Source: Bacillota bacterium
GTDB taxonomy: Bacteria > Bacillota > Limnochordia > Limnochordales > ZCTH02-B6
Direction: 5' to 3'
DNA length: 64,000 bases
Assembly: GCA_017656145.1 (NCBI GenBank)
Contig: JACDOI010000009.1
Location: forward strand, 1-64,000
Part shown: positions 41,819 to 50,944 of the stretch, one piece after another
Layout: each line of letters starts with the position of its first letter
Position numbering within the stretch: the first letter of the stretch is position 1
Notes under the pieces: generated by a model
Database searches by the model: none
What the model was told of the DNA's origin: nothing
Seen by the model: only the letters and a program-made list of their open reading frames with translations
Position numbers and translations under genes: made by a program

Positions 41819-43227
41819 CGCCCCAGCCGGCCGCGGTCGTCCGGCCAGGATCGGGTGCGAGCAGCGGAACGGCCGCGCCGCGGGCCCGCATCGTCACCGC
41901 CTGGGCCCCTTCGTCCCCGGCGGATCCGGTCGCCGTCTTCGAAGCGGCTCGCCGGCGCGGCAAGGACGCGATGCTATGGTATTTGCCCGCGGAAGGCTTC
42001 GCGCTGGTCGGCATCGGCGCAACGCTCGTCCTTGAAGCCCAAGGCCCCAACCGGTTCGCCGACGTGGCCCGGCGCTGGAAGGAGATCGCCGGGGGCGCCG
42101 CATCCCGGGGCGCCAGCCCGTCGGGAGCGGCCGGCCCGGTGCTCATGGGCGGGTTTGCCTTTTCGCCCGGGTCCAATGGCGCGATATGGCAAGGCTTCGG
42201 CGATGCCCGGCTCGTCGTTCCCGAGACAGTGTTCGTGATGGAAACCGGAAACGCGCGGATCCAGGTCCACCGGATGGGGCACAGCGGCGGGGACGGCTCC
42301 CCAGGGTCGCCGGAAATCGAGGCGGCCCTTGACGAGGGCCTGCGGGTGGTGCAGGACGCCCGGCCCGTCGATGCGGGACCGTCCGGCCCGGCCCGGGAAC
42401 TCGTCGTGGAGGACGTGCCGCCTAAGGACCGCTGGGAAGCAGCGGTGCGCCAAGCGGCCGCGGCCGTGCGGCAAGGGCGGCTGGCCAAGGCAGTCCTCGC
42501 CCGCAGCGCCCGGGTGAGCGGCGAGGGCGGGTTTGTGCCCGGGGCGGCCCTGAACCAGTTGCGGGCCCGCTATCCGGACTGCTGCATTTTTGCCGTCGCC
42601 CGGGACGGGGCGTGCTTCCTCGGCGCCACGCCGGAGCGGCTTGTGCGCCTCAAGGACGGGTTCGTGGACGTCGACTGCCTGGCTGGATCGATCGGTCGGG
42701 GCGCCACGCCCGCCGACGACCGGCGATTGGCCCGGGCCCTGCTTGAGAGCGCCAAAGACCGGGAGGAGCACCGGGTAGTGCTGCGGCGGATTGTGGAAGT
42801 TCTCGATTCCCTTTGCTCGTCCCTCGACGCGCCGGGTGAGCCGGCCATCCGGAAGCTGGCCAACGTGCAGCACCTGTTCACCCCCGTTCGAGGCCGCCTC
42901 AAGGAACCGGCAGGCGTCCTCGAGCTTGCGGCTCGTCTCCATCCGACGCCTGCCATGGGCGGATATCCCGCCCGGGCTGCTCTGGAGCTGATCCGGGACC
43001 TGGAGGAAATCGGTCGGGGATGGTACGCCGGGCCCATCGGATGGACCGGCGCCGGGGGCGACGGCGAATTCGCGGTGGCCATCCGCTCGGCCTTGCTTGT
43101 GGGCGATGAGGCGTGGCTCTTCAGCGGGTGCGGCATCATGGGCGACTCGGATCCGCAAGCCGAGTACCGGGAGTCGTGCCTGAAACTGCGGCCCATGTTG
43201 GCCGCGCTGGAGGCAGCCCAGCGGTGA
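41815..43227 (+). CDS. menF: isochorismate synthase
   Basis: 470-residue chorismate-utilising enzyme converting chorismate to isochorismate, the first committed step to menaquinone. Conserved blocks are FLGATPERLVRL, RDREEHR-like AKDREEHRVVLRRI, HLFTPVRGRL, HPTPAMGGYPARAAL, GWYAGPIGW and the Mg-binding SGCGIMGDSDPQAEY. The GAIxRG loop appears as AGSIGRG. The N-terminal third is poorly conserved, as usual. ATG overlaps the TetR stop and its stop overlaps menD, each by 4 bases. Confidence 0.95.
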   Translation: MTPQPAAVVRPGSGASSGTAAPRARIVTAWAPSSPADPVAVFEAARRRGKDAMLWYLPAEGFALVGIGATLVLEAQGPNRFADVARRWKEIAGGAASRGASPSGAAGPVLMGGFAFSPGSNGAIWQGFGDARLVVPETVFVMETGNARIQVHRMGHSGGDGSPGSPEIEAALDEGLRVVQDARPVDAGPSGPARELVVEDVPPKDRWEAAVRQAAAAVRQGRLAKAVLARSARVSGEGGFVPGAALNQLRARYPDCCIFAVARDGACFLGATPERLVRLKDGFVDVDCLAGSIGRGATPADDRRLARALLESAKDREEHRVVLRRIVEVLDSLCSSLDAPGEPAIRKLANVQHLFTPVRGRLKEPAGVLELAARLHPTPAMGGYPARAALELIRDLEEIGRGWYAGPIGWTGAGGDGEFAVAIRSALLVGDEAWLFSGCGIMGDSDPQAEYRESCLKLRPMLAALEAAQR

Positions 43228-45116
43228 ACCGCGGGGCGCCGAACGTCCAGCAAGCCGCACACGCCTGTGCCGGCGCGTTCGCGGACGAGCTGGCCCGCTC
43301 GGGCGTTGAGCACGTCTGCCTGTGCCCCGGGTCCCGTTCCACGCCGCTGGCCATGATGTTCGCGGCGCACCCGGGCCTTACGGTATGGACCCACATCGAT
43401 GAGCGGTCCGCGGGGTTTTTCGCCCTTGGGATGGCCAAGGCGCTCGGCAAACCGGTCGCCCTCGTGTGCACATCAGGCACCGCAGCGGCCAATTTCCTGC
43501 CCGCGGTGGTCGAGGCGTTCTACGGGCGGGTGCCGCTCCTTGTTCTGACGGCCGACCGGCCCCGGGAGCTTCGGGATGCAGGCGCCCCGCAGACCATCGA
43601 CCAGGTGCGGCTGTTCGGCGGCCACGTCAAATGGTTCGTCGACATGCCCGTTCCCGAAGCGGACACGTTCCTTTTGCGTCACGCCCGAACGGTGGCCTGC
43701 CGGGCGGTGGCCGCGGCCCGGTCCGCGCCGGCGGGCCCTGTGCACATCAACTTCCCGTTCCGGGAACCCCTGGTGCCCTTGCCGCCGGCGGATCCGCATC
43801 CGGGCGGCTCCGGGGCGGCGGCCGCGTGGCGGGGCAGGGACGAAGGAAACCCCTACGCCGAGCTGTGGGATGCCGCCGGGATCGATGAGAACGGCCTCAA
43901 ACAGCTCCTTAGGATGATCCGGGATGCCCGCCGGGGGCTTTTCGTGTGCGGGCCGGACGTTTCTGCGGACCTTTCGGATCCGCTCTTTGAACTTTCGGGG
44001 CGGCTCGGATGGCCTGTGCTGGCGGACCCGTTGTCTGGGTTGCGGGCGGCCGCGGGCGCGCCGGGTGCGGTCGTCGACGCGTACGACGCGTTTTTGCGCC
44101 ACGCCCCGCTCCGGGAACGGCTCGTGCCGGACCTGGTCGTGCGATTCGGCGCGATGCCGGTGTCCAAGCCGTTGACGGAGTATCTGGACGCCCATGCGGC
44201 CGTGCCGCAGGTGGTGATCGACGCGGGGGCCGGATGGCCCGGATCCGGTTGGCGCGATCCGATCTTGAACGCTTGCGCCATGGTCCGGGTCGAGCCCAAG
44301 GAGCTTTGCCGACGGCTCCTGTCGTTGTTGGAGCAGGCCGACAATCGCAGCGACGGATCGCTCGACGGTGGGCCGGAGAATCGGGGCGTTGCCGGCCCCG
44401 GGTCCAAGAGCGGCCCGCGCGGCTCGTGGCGGTCCGCGTGGCTGGCCGTCAACGAGACGACCCGGCGATTGTTGCGCAGCGCGGTCGACGCGTTGGCCGA
44501 ACCGTTCGAAGGCCGGGTGTTTCAAGAGTTGGCGGACCTTTTGCCGGCCGGATCGGCGTTGTATGTGGGCAACAGCATGCCTGTGCGGGACATGGACGCG
44601 TTCTTCCCGGCCGTCGCCCGCCCGGTGCGGGTGTTCGGCAACCGGGGCGCGAGCGGCATCGACGGCGTAGTTTCAAGCGCTTTGGGCGTGAGCGCCGCAT
44701 GGCCCGGGCCGGTGGTGCTGGTGGTGGGCGATCTTTCCTTTTACCACGATTTGAACGGTCTTCTGGCGGCCAAGCGCCACGGCTTGAGCTTGACCATCGT
44801 CGTCATCAACAACGACGGCGGCGGCATTTTTTCGTTCTTGCCCCAGGCCAGCTATCCCGAGCACTTCGAGGAGCTGTTCGGCACCCCCATCGGCCTCGAT
44901 TTTCGGCCCGCGGTGGAGATGTACGGCGGGACGTTCACCCGGGTCCCGGACTGGGAGGGTTTCCGGGAGGCGGTGCGAACAGGGATCGCAGGAACCGGGC
45001 TCCACGTGGTGGAGCTGGTGACCCGGCGGGATGCCAACGCCCGGCAGCACCGCTTGGTGTGGGACGCGGTGGCCGCAGGGCTTTCCGACTGGCCGGACCG
45101 TTTGGGGAGCGTATGA
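43224..45116 (+). CDS. menD: SEPHCHC synthase
   Basis: 630-residue TPP enzyme joining 2-oxoglutarate (decarboxylated) to isochorismate to give 2-succinyl-5-enolpyruvyl-6-hydroxy-3-cyclohexene-1-carboxylate. The catalytic Glu is in HIDERSAGFFALG. TPP/Mg binding is in GDLSFYHDLNGLL through NNDGGGIFSFLP. The N-terminal CPGSRSTPL and the NSMPVRDMD motif are diagnostic. A low-complexity insert of about 30 residues (near residue 380) makes it longer than B. subtilis MenD (580). GTG at 43224 overlaps the menF stop. Confidence 0.96.
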   Translation: MNRGAPNVQQAAHACAGAFADELARSGVEHVCLCPGSRSTPLAMMFAAHPGLTVWTHIDERSAGFFALGMAKALGKPVALVCTSGTAAANFLPAVVEAFYGRVPLLVLTADRPRELRDAGAPQTIDQVRLFGGHVKWFVDMPVPEADTFLLRHARTVACRAVAAARSAPAGPVHINFPFREPLVPLPPADPHPGGSGAAAAWRGRDEGNPYAELWDAAGIDENGLKQLLRMIRDARRGLFVCGPDVSADLSDPLFELSGRLGWPVLADPLSGLRAAAGAPGAVVDAYDAFLRHAPLRERLVPDLVVRFGAMPVSKPLTEYLDAHAAVPQVVIDAGAGWPGSGWRDPILNACAMVRVEPKELCRRLLSLLEQADNRSDGSLDGGPENRGVAGPGSKSGPRGSWRSAWLAVNETTRRLLRSAVDALAEPFEGRVFQELADLLPAGSALYVGNSMPVRDMDAFFPAVARPVRVFGNRGASGIDGVVSSALGVSAAWPGPVVLVVGDLSFYHDLNGLLAAKRHGLSLTIVVINNDGGGIFSFLPQASYPEHFEELFGTPIGLDFRPAVEMYGGTFTRVPDWEGFREAVRTGIAGTGLHVVELVTRRDANARQHRLVWDAVAAGLSDWPDRLGSV

Positions 45117-45120
45117 CCCG

Positions 45121-45957
45121 ATGCTGATGCGGGTGCCGGTGGACGGCGTCGAGTACCGGGTCCGGGTGGAAGGCCGGGGAACCCCGGTTCTGCTGTTGCA
45201 CGGGTTCACCGGGAGCCTTGAGACTTGGGACCCGTTTGTGCCGGCTTGGGCCCGCAGGTTTCAGGTCATCGCGGTCGATCTTTTGGGCCACGGCGAAACC
45301 CGCGGGCCGCTGGACGCGGCCAGGTACCGGATGGAGCGGTGCGCGGCGGACCTCGCGGCGCTGATTGAGCGCCTGGCGGCGGCGCCAGCCCACGTCCTTG
45401 GGTACTCGATGGGCGGCCGGGCGGCGCTGCACCTGGCGCTGCTGGAACCCCGCCGCATCCGCACGCTCGTCCTGGAGAGCGCATCGGCGGGCATCGCGGA
45501 CCCGGCGGAGCGGGGGGCGCGAGTGCGTCATGACGAGGAGCTGGCCCGGTCGATCGAGCGGGAGGGCGTGGCGGCTTTCGTCGAGCGGTGGGAGCGGTTG
45601 CCGCTGTTTGCCAGCCAAGCGGGGTTGCCCGCTCCGGTTCGGGAAGCGGTGCGGGCCCAGCGATTGCGCCAGCGACCCGAGGGGCTGGCCTATTCGCTGC
45701 GGGGTATGGGCGCGGGAGCCCAGCAGCCGCTCTTTCACCGGCTGGCCGAACTTGCAGTTCCTGCGCTGCTCATCGCGGGCGAGCTCGATGAGAAATACCG
45801 GGTCCTCATGAGCCAGATGGCCGCGTCCATGCCCAACGCCCGGGCGGTTGTCGTGGCCGGCGCCGGCCACGCGGTTCACCTGGAGCGGCCCGAAGAGTTT
45901 GCTTGCTTGGCGGAGGAATTCTGGCGCGAGCAGGAGGCTGCCGCGGCCGGCCGCTGA
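45121..45957 (+). CDS. menH: SHCHC synthase (alpha/beta hydrolase)
   Basis: 278-residue alpha/beta hydrolase that eliminates pyruvate from SEPHCHC. Motifs are [13 protein letters not shown], nucleophile [11 protein letters not shown], Asp in AGELDEKY and His in [11 protein letters not shown], which match MenH. It begins 4 bases after the menD stop, with GGGGAG 11 bases before ATG 45121; ATG 45127 is an alternative. Position between menD and menB supports the call over a generic hydrolase. Confidence 0.9.
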   Translation: MLMRVPVDGVEYRVRVEGRGTPVLLLHGFTGSLETWDPFVPAWARRFQVIAVDLLGHGETRGPLDAARYRMERCAADLAALIERLAAAPAHVLGYSMGGRAALHLALLEPRRIRTLVLESASAGIADPAERGARVRHDEELARSIEREGVAAFVERWERLPLFASQAGLPAPVREAVRAQRLRQRPEGLAYSLRGMGAGAQQPLFHRLAELAVPALLIAGELDEKYRVLMSQMAASMPNARAVVVAGAGHAVHLERPEEFACLAEEFWREQEAAAAGR

Positions 45958-46021
45958 TCTGAGCGGCGGGCGGACGTCGAACAGCGCCGCGGAGCCGGAG
46001 AAAGGAGGAACGGTCGGTCGA

Positions 46022-46840
46022 ATGAGCATCGAGTGGAAGACCGCCAAGACCTACACGGATATTTTGTATGAAAAGGCCCAAGGAATGGCCCGGATCACGA
46101 TCAACCGGCCCCATGTCCGCAACGCGTTCCGGCCGCTTACGGTCATGGAGATGATGGACGCCTTTGCGGATGCCCGGGACGACCGGGACATCGGCGTCGT
46201 GTTGCTCACCGGCGCGGGGAAGGAGGCGTTTTGCTCCGGCGGCGATCAGAAAGTGCGGGGTGAGGGGGGCTATGTGGGCGATGACAACATCCCTCGCCTC
46301 AACGTGCTCGACCTGCAAAAGCAGATCCGCTACTTGCCCAAGCCGGTCATCGCGGTGGTGGCCGGCTACGCGATCGGCGGGGGGCACGTGCTGCATTTGG
46401 TCTGCGATTTGACCATCGCTGCGGACAACGCGATCTTCGGGCAAACCGGCCCCAAGGTGGGCAGCTTCGACGCGGGGTACGGGGCGGCGCTTTTGGCCCG
46501 GGTGGTGGGCCACAAGAAAGCTCGGGAGATCTGGTACTTGTGCCGCCAGTACACGGCCCAGGAGGCTTTGGCCATGGGCCTGGTCAACGCCGTGGTGCCC
46601 CTCGACAAGCTGGAAGAGGAAGCGGTCCGCTGGGCCCAGGAGATCTTGGAAAAAAGCCCGACTGCCATCCGGTTTCTCAAAGCGGCGTTCAACGCCGACA
46701 CCGACGGCCTGGCCGGTCTGCAGCAGCTGGCCGGCGACGCCACGCTGCTGTTTTACCTGACCGAGGAGGCCAAAGAAGGGAAGAATGCGTTCCTTGAGAA
46801 GCGCAAGCCCGACTTCTCCCGGTTTCCCCGCTTCCCGTGA
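46022..46840 (+). CDS. menB: 1,4-dihydroxy-2-naphthoyl-CoA synthase
   Basis: 272-residue crotonase-family enzyme closing the second ring of the naphthoquinone from o-succinylbenzoyl-CoA. MenB-specific features are [11 protein letters not shown] with the following glycine-rich loop, [33 protein letters not shown] (bicarbonate-site Gln/Gly) and the C-terminal [19 protein letters not shown] 46022 lies 13 bases after AGGAGG, a rather long spacing. The gap from menH is 64 bases, the largest inside the cluster. Confidence 0.97.
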   Translation: MSIEWKTAKTYTDILYEKAQGMARITINRPHVRNAFRPLTVMEMMDAFADARDDRDIGVVLLTGAGKEAFCSGGDQKVRGEGGYVGDDNIPRLNVLDLQKQIRYLPKPVIAVVAGYAIGGGHVLHLVCDLTIAADNAIFGQTGPKVGSFDAGYGAALLARVVGHKKAREIWYLCRQYTAQEALAMGLVNAVVPLDKLEEEAVRWAQEILEKSPTAIRFLKAAFNADTDGLAGLQQLAGDATLLFYLTEEAKEGKNAFLEKRKPDFSRFPRFP

Positions 46841-46895
46841 GCCGGGGCCCCACCCGGCCACCGGCGCCCGTCCCGGCAGCCTGAGGGCGTGGGTG

Positions 46896-47756
46896 ATGGC
46901 GGCCCGGGTGCCGACGCTTTCGGCCGCGGTGGTGCCCGTTCTGGTCGGCAGCGGCACCGCGGTCGCACTGGACCGCCCGGTTCACCTGGGGGCGTTCGGA
47001 GCGGCGTTGATCGCGTCGCTGTTGATCCAGATCGGGTCGCACTTGGCCAATGTCTTGTACGACGTCCGGCGGGGGGCGGATACCGAAGAGCGCATGGGGC
47101 CGGTGCGGGTCACCCACGCGGGGCTGCTCTCTCCGGAGCAAGTCGCCCGGGGCATGCTGATTTGCTTCGGACTGGCGGTGGCGGTGGGGATGTACCTTGT
47201 TTGGCTGCGGGGATGGCCCATTTTGCTCATCGGCCTTTCGGCCATCGCATGCGGCGTCTTGTACACCGCGGGCCCGTGGCCCCTGGCCTACCACGGGTTG
47301 GGCGACGTCTTCACATTCATTTACTTTGGCTTCGTGGCGGTGGTCGGCACCCACTACCTCCACGCGGGCGCCCTGGACGGGCTGGCTTTCGCCGCGGCGC
47401 TGCCGGTGGGCATGCTCGTCACAGCCATCCTCACGGTCAACAATTTGCGGGATATCCCCACCGACCGGGAAACGGGCAAGCGGACGCTGGCGGTGCGCCT
47501 GGGAGACCGGGGGACCCGGGTGCAGTACGCGCTGCTGGTGGCGGGGGCGTTTCTCATTTCTCCGGCTCTGTATTGGTCGTACACGGCCGGCCCGTCCGTT
47601 TGGCTGCCGTGGCTGACCCTCATTTTCGCAGCGCGGCTCATCCGGACGGTGCTGGGCGGCGCCTCGGGGCCGGATCTGAACCCGGTCTTGAAAGACACCG
47701 GCCGGCTTCACCTTCTGTTTGGGCTGCTTTTTGCAGCCGGTCTTGGATGGTCATGA
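46896..47756 (+). CDS. menA: 1,4-dihydroxy-2-naphthoate polyprenyltransferase
   Basis: 286-residue UbiA-family membrane enzyme attaching the polyprenyl tail to DHNA. First Asp-rich motif NVLYDVRRGADTEERMGP (in the NxxxDxxxGxDT position) and second motif NNLRDIPTDRETGKRTLAVRLG bind Mg-diphosphate. About eight helices. The start is uncertain. ATG 46896 has GAGGG 8 bases upstream and gives the usual short N-terminus (MAARVPTL); ATG 46785 would add 37 low-complexity residues overlapping menB. Its stop overlaps menE by 4 bases. Confidence 0.93.
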   Translation: MAARVPTLSAAVVPVLVGSGTAVALDRPVHLGAFGAALIASLLIQIGSHLANVLYDVRRGADTEERMGPVRVTHAGLLSPEQVARGMLICFGLAVAVGMYLVWLRGWPILLIGLSAIACGVLYTAGPWPLAYHGLGDVFTFIYFGFVAVVGTHYLHAGALDGLAFAAALPVGMLVTAILTVNNLRDIPTDRETGKRTLAVRLGDRGTRVQYALLVAGAFLISPALYWSYTAGPSVWLPWLTLIFAARLIRTVLGGASGPDLNPVLKDTGRLHLLFGLLFAAGLGWS

Positions 47757-49327
47757 CCGCCGCGAACGTCGTTCCCGAATGGCTTTCCCGCCGGGCCCAG
47801 CATTCACCGCAAACCCCGGCCTTGTTGTTCGGGGGGTCGACCTGGACGTTTGCCGAGCTCGACGCGGCCGCCTGGAACGTGGCGGGCAAGCTCGCCGCCC
47901 TCGGCGCCCGCGACGGCGCCCGCATCGCCCTTTTGGCCTCGGCCGGCCCCGACTACGTCGCACTTGTGCACGGCGTCCCGCGGGCCGGATGCATCCTCGT
48001 GCCCCTCAACACCCGCCTGGCGCCGGATGAAATCGCCTGGCAGCTCAAGGACGCGGGCGCGTCGCTGCTCGTCTACGACGCGGGGTCAGCCGAAAAGGCC
48101 CGGGCGGCTCTGGCCCAAGTGCCCGGTGTAACGCCGGTTAGCCTGGCGGGACCGGAGCCCGGCGCCGTAGCGTGGACCGGCGTTTCGCCGGAACCGCTGG
48201 CCGGCCGGGACACGATCGCCCTGGACTCAGTCCACAGCATCATCTACACCTCGGGCACCACCGGGCGGCCCAAGGGCGCGATGATCACGTTCGGCAACCA
48301 CTTTTGGAGCGCAGCCGGCACGTGGATGCACTTGGGAGCGCGACCCGACGACCGGTGGCTGGCGGCCATGCCGCTGTTTCACGTGGGCGGCATGGCCATC
48401 TTGATCCGCAGCGCCATCGCCGGCGTTCCTGTCATCTTGCACCCCCGGTTTGACCCCGCGGCGGCAAACCGGGCCATCGACGAGGACGGAGCAACGATCG
48501 TGTCTGTGGTCGCGACGATGCTGGACCGGATGATTGCCGAGCGGGGCGATGAGCCGTACCCGGGAACGTTGCGGGCGGTGCTGCTCGGCGGAGGGCCCGC
48601 GCCGCCCGCCCTGGTGGCCCGGGCGGAGGCGCTAGGCGTTCCCATCTTGCCGACATACGGCCTCACCGAGACCGCTTCGCAAGTCGCATGCATGGCGCCG
48701 GGCGAAGCGCTGGGCAAGCCCGGGGCTGCGGGCAAGCCGCTGTTTCCTGCTCGAATCCGCATCGTGCGGGACGGCCGCCCAGCGGCCCCGGGGGAGATCG
48801 GGGAGATTGCGGTGGCCGGTCCCAACGTCACGCCAGGCTACTGGAACCGGCCCGAGGCGACCGCGGCCGCCTTGCGGGACGGCTGGCTGCACACAGGAGA
48901 TCTGGGATACCTCGACGCGGAAGGGTACCTGTACGTGGCAGACCGGCGGGAGGATCTGATCATCTCCGGCGGCGAGAACATCTACCCGGCGGAAGTGGAG
49001 GCGGCGCTGGCCGCCCACCCGGCGGTGGCCGAAGCCGCGGTGGTGGGCGCGCCCGACGACCACTGGGGTCAGGTGCCGGTAGCCTACATCGCCACCCGGC
49101 CGGGGTGTGCCGTTTCCGACGAGGAGCTGTTGGCCTTCTTGCGCCGGCGGCTGGCCGGCTACAAGATCCCGCGCCGCATCGTGCGGCGGGAGGAATTGCC
49201 CAAGGGTCCTTCCGGCAAGATCTTGCGCCGGTCGCTGCGAGAAGGGCTGGCGGATGAGCCGGCGGCCCAACCGGCGGAAGGCCCATCATCCGAAGGACGG
49301 GCGGCCGGCGAAAGAGAACAGGTATAA
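47753..49327 (+). CDS. menE: o-succinylbenzoate-CoA ligase
   Basis: 524-residue acyl-CoA synthetase of the ANL family. AMP-binding motif YTSGTTGRPKGAM, then PLFHVGGMAIL, GLTETASQV, GWLHTGDLGYLD, the hinge DRREDLIISGGENIYP and the catalytic Lys in PSGKILRR. In the men cluster it should activate o-succinylbenzoate, the substrate that MenB needs. ATG overlaps the menA stop. A C-terminal tail of about 30 residues is Glu/Ala-rich. menC, the enzyme making its substrate, is not in the window. Confidence 0.93.
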   Translation: MTAANVVPEWLSRRAQHSPQTPALLFGGSTWTFAELDAAAWNVAGKLAALGARDGARIALLASAGPDYVALVHGVPRAGCILVPLNTRLAPDEIAWQLKDAGASLLVYDAGSAEKARAALAQVPGVTPVSLAGPEPGAVAWTGVSPEPLAGRDTIALDSVHSIIYTSGTTGRPKGAMITFGNHFWSAAGTWMHLGARPDDRWLAAMPLFHVGGMAILIRSAIAGVPVILHPRFDPAAANRAIDEDGATIVSVVATMLDRMIAERGDEPYPGTLRAVLLGGGPAPPALVARAEALGVPILPTYGLTETASQVACMAPGEALGKPGAAGKPLFPARIRIVRDGRPAAPGEIGEIAVAGPNVTPGYWNRPEATAAALRDGWLHTGDLGYLDAEGYLYVADRREDLIISGGENIYPAEVEAALAAHPAVAEAAVVGAPDDHWGQVPVAYIATRPGCAVSDEELLAFLRRRLAGYKIPRRIVRREELPKGPSGKILRRSLREGLADEPAAQPAEGPSSEGRAAGEREQV

Positions 49328-49375
49328 GGATATAGGGAATTGCACCCTGATCCGGGCAAACGGGGGGGTGGGGCG

Positions 49376-50944
49376 ATGACGGAGCCGTTGACCCCGGTAG
49401 CGGCCCGTCCGGCGGCTTCGGTCGTCCTGCTGCGGCGACCGGACGAGGTGTACATGACCCGCCGGTCCGACACGCTGCGGATGTTCGCGGGGTTCCACGT
49501 GTTCCCGGGCGGTTCGGTAGACCCGGCCGACCAAGGGCTTGCGGCCCGGCGCCGGGAGGAACTGCGATCGCCGGGATTGCCCGCGGGGGAGGAAGCCTAT
49601 GCGGCTGCGGCGGTGCGGGAAACGTTCGAGGAAGTGGGCGTGCTGTTCGCCCTGGACGAAAACGGCCGGCCTCTTTGGCGTCCCGAAGGAGCCGCCGCGC
49701 ACAGCAAGGCGCTGGCGGAAGCCCGCGGGCTGCTTCGGGCGGGCGCCGCAAGCCTGGAGGACGCGCTAAACCGCTACGGCTGGCGGCTCGCGGGGGACCG
49801 GCTCATTTACCTTGCCCGCTGGATGACGCCGCCTGCGGCCCCCCGGCGGTTCGATACCCGGTTTTTCCTGGCCGACCTCACCGGCGGCGTCGAGCCGGAT
49901 CCTTCACCGGACGAGATAGCCACCGGCGAGTGGCTGTCGCCGGCCGGGGTCCTTGAGCGCGCAAGCCGGGGTCAGGTGAGGCTCATGCGCCCCACCCGGG
50001 CCATTCTGGCCGATTTGGCGGCGGAGGGTGCTTTTGCGGCGGCGGACCGGCTCGTTGATCCCGCGGCGCCCCGGCAGGAAGTGGTGGAGGAGTCGACTCC
50101 CGAGGTGCTGCGGTCGGTGCTGGCGGGACTGGGCGTGTGGCTCGCGCCGGTGCCGATAACGGGCGGGACCTTTGTGACCGAGGTCAACGCATACGTCATC
50201 GCCCGGGCCGGCGAGGGGCTGGTGGTGGACTCGGGCGGCGGGGAGGAGGCGTTGGACCCGGTGCGGAAGGCGTGGCGCGCAGCCGGAAGCCCGCGGATCC
50301 GGGCGGTCGTCTTGACCCACACGCATCGGGATCACGCCGGCGGCGCGCCGCACTTGGCCCGGCTGTTCGGTTGCCCGGTGTGGCTGCACCCGGCCGGGCA
50401 AAGGGCTGGCGCTCCGTTGGCGGATGTTGAGGCGGCGGCCCTCGCGGACGGGAACGAGATCTCCCTTGGGGATTGGCGCCTTCAGGTGTTGCACACGCCG
50501 GGCCACGCGCCGGATCATCTGAGCCTGTTCGTGCCGGCCACCGGCGTGCTGTTCAGCGGCGACAACGTGCTGGGCGACGGCTCGCCGTGGGTGGGTCCGC
50601 CTGGGGGCGATATGGCGGCGTACCTTCGCTCCCTGGAGCGGCTGGAGCGGCTTCCAGCCCGGATCATCGCCCCGGGCCACGGGCCCCCGGTCGACGAACC
50701 GCCCAGCCGGGTTCGGTCCCTCATCCGCCACCGGCTTGCCCGGGAAGAGCAGATCCTCGCCCTCCTGACGGAAAGGCCGCAGACCGTCCGGTCGCTTGCG
50801 GATGCCATTTACCGGGACCGCGCGCGCGGCGCAGTCATGGACATGGCCCGCCGCACGGTGCTGGGGCATTTGATGAAGCTCGAAGGGGAGGGGCGGGTGA
50901 AGCGGCTTGCGGGCGATCCCGAGCGCTTCGCCCGGATCCGGTGA
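49376..50944 (+). CDS. Nudix hydrolase fused to LACTB2-like metallo-beta-lactamase
   Basis: 522-residue two-enzyme fusion. The N-terminal Nudix domain (about 10-230) has a split Nudix box of the NUDT7/NUDT19 type: GGSVDPAD, then RETFEEVGVLF after an insertion. The metallo-beta-lactamase domain (about 250-445) carries THTHRDHAGG (315-322), TPGHAPDHL, SGDNVLGDGSPW and APGHG, matching LACTB2. Residues 455-522 form the winged-helix-like LACTB2 tail. CoA or nucleotide-diphosphate cleavage and thioester or RNA hydrolysis are candidate activities. It lies 48 bases after menE and overlaps the MFS gene by 4 bases. Confidence 0.88.
   Translation: MTEPLTPVAARPAASVVLLRRPDEVYMTRRSDTLRMFAGFHVFPGGSVDPADQGLAARRREELRSPGLPAGEEAYAAAAVRETFEEVGVLFALDENGRPLWRPEGAAAHSKALAEARGLLRAGAASLEDALNRYGWRLAGDRLIYLARWMTPPAAPRRFDTRFFLADLTGGVEPDPSPDEIATGEWLSPAGVLERASRGQVRLMRPTRAILADLAAEGAFAAADRLVDPAAPRQEVVEESTPEVLRSVLAGLGVWLAPVPITGGTFVTEVNAYVIARAGEGLVVDSGGGEEALDPVRKAWRAAGSPRIRAVVLTHTHRDHAGGAPHLARLFGCPVWLHPAGQRAGAPLADVEAAALADGNEISLGDWRLQVLHTPGHAPDHLSLFVPATGVLFSGDNVLGDGSPWVGPPGGDMAAYLRSLERLERLPARIIAPGHGPPVDEPPSRVRSLIRHRLAREEQILALLTERPQTVRSLADAIYRDRARGAVMDMARRTVLGHLMKLEGEGRVKRLAGDPERFARIR

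Noticed and set aside
46889-47752. Upstream extension of menE opposite frame to menA
   Set aside because: The frame runs through menA as a shadow. menE begins at 47753 with the usual ANL N-terminus and overlaps the menA stop.
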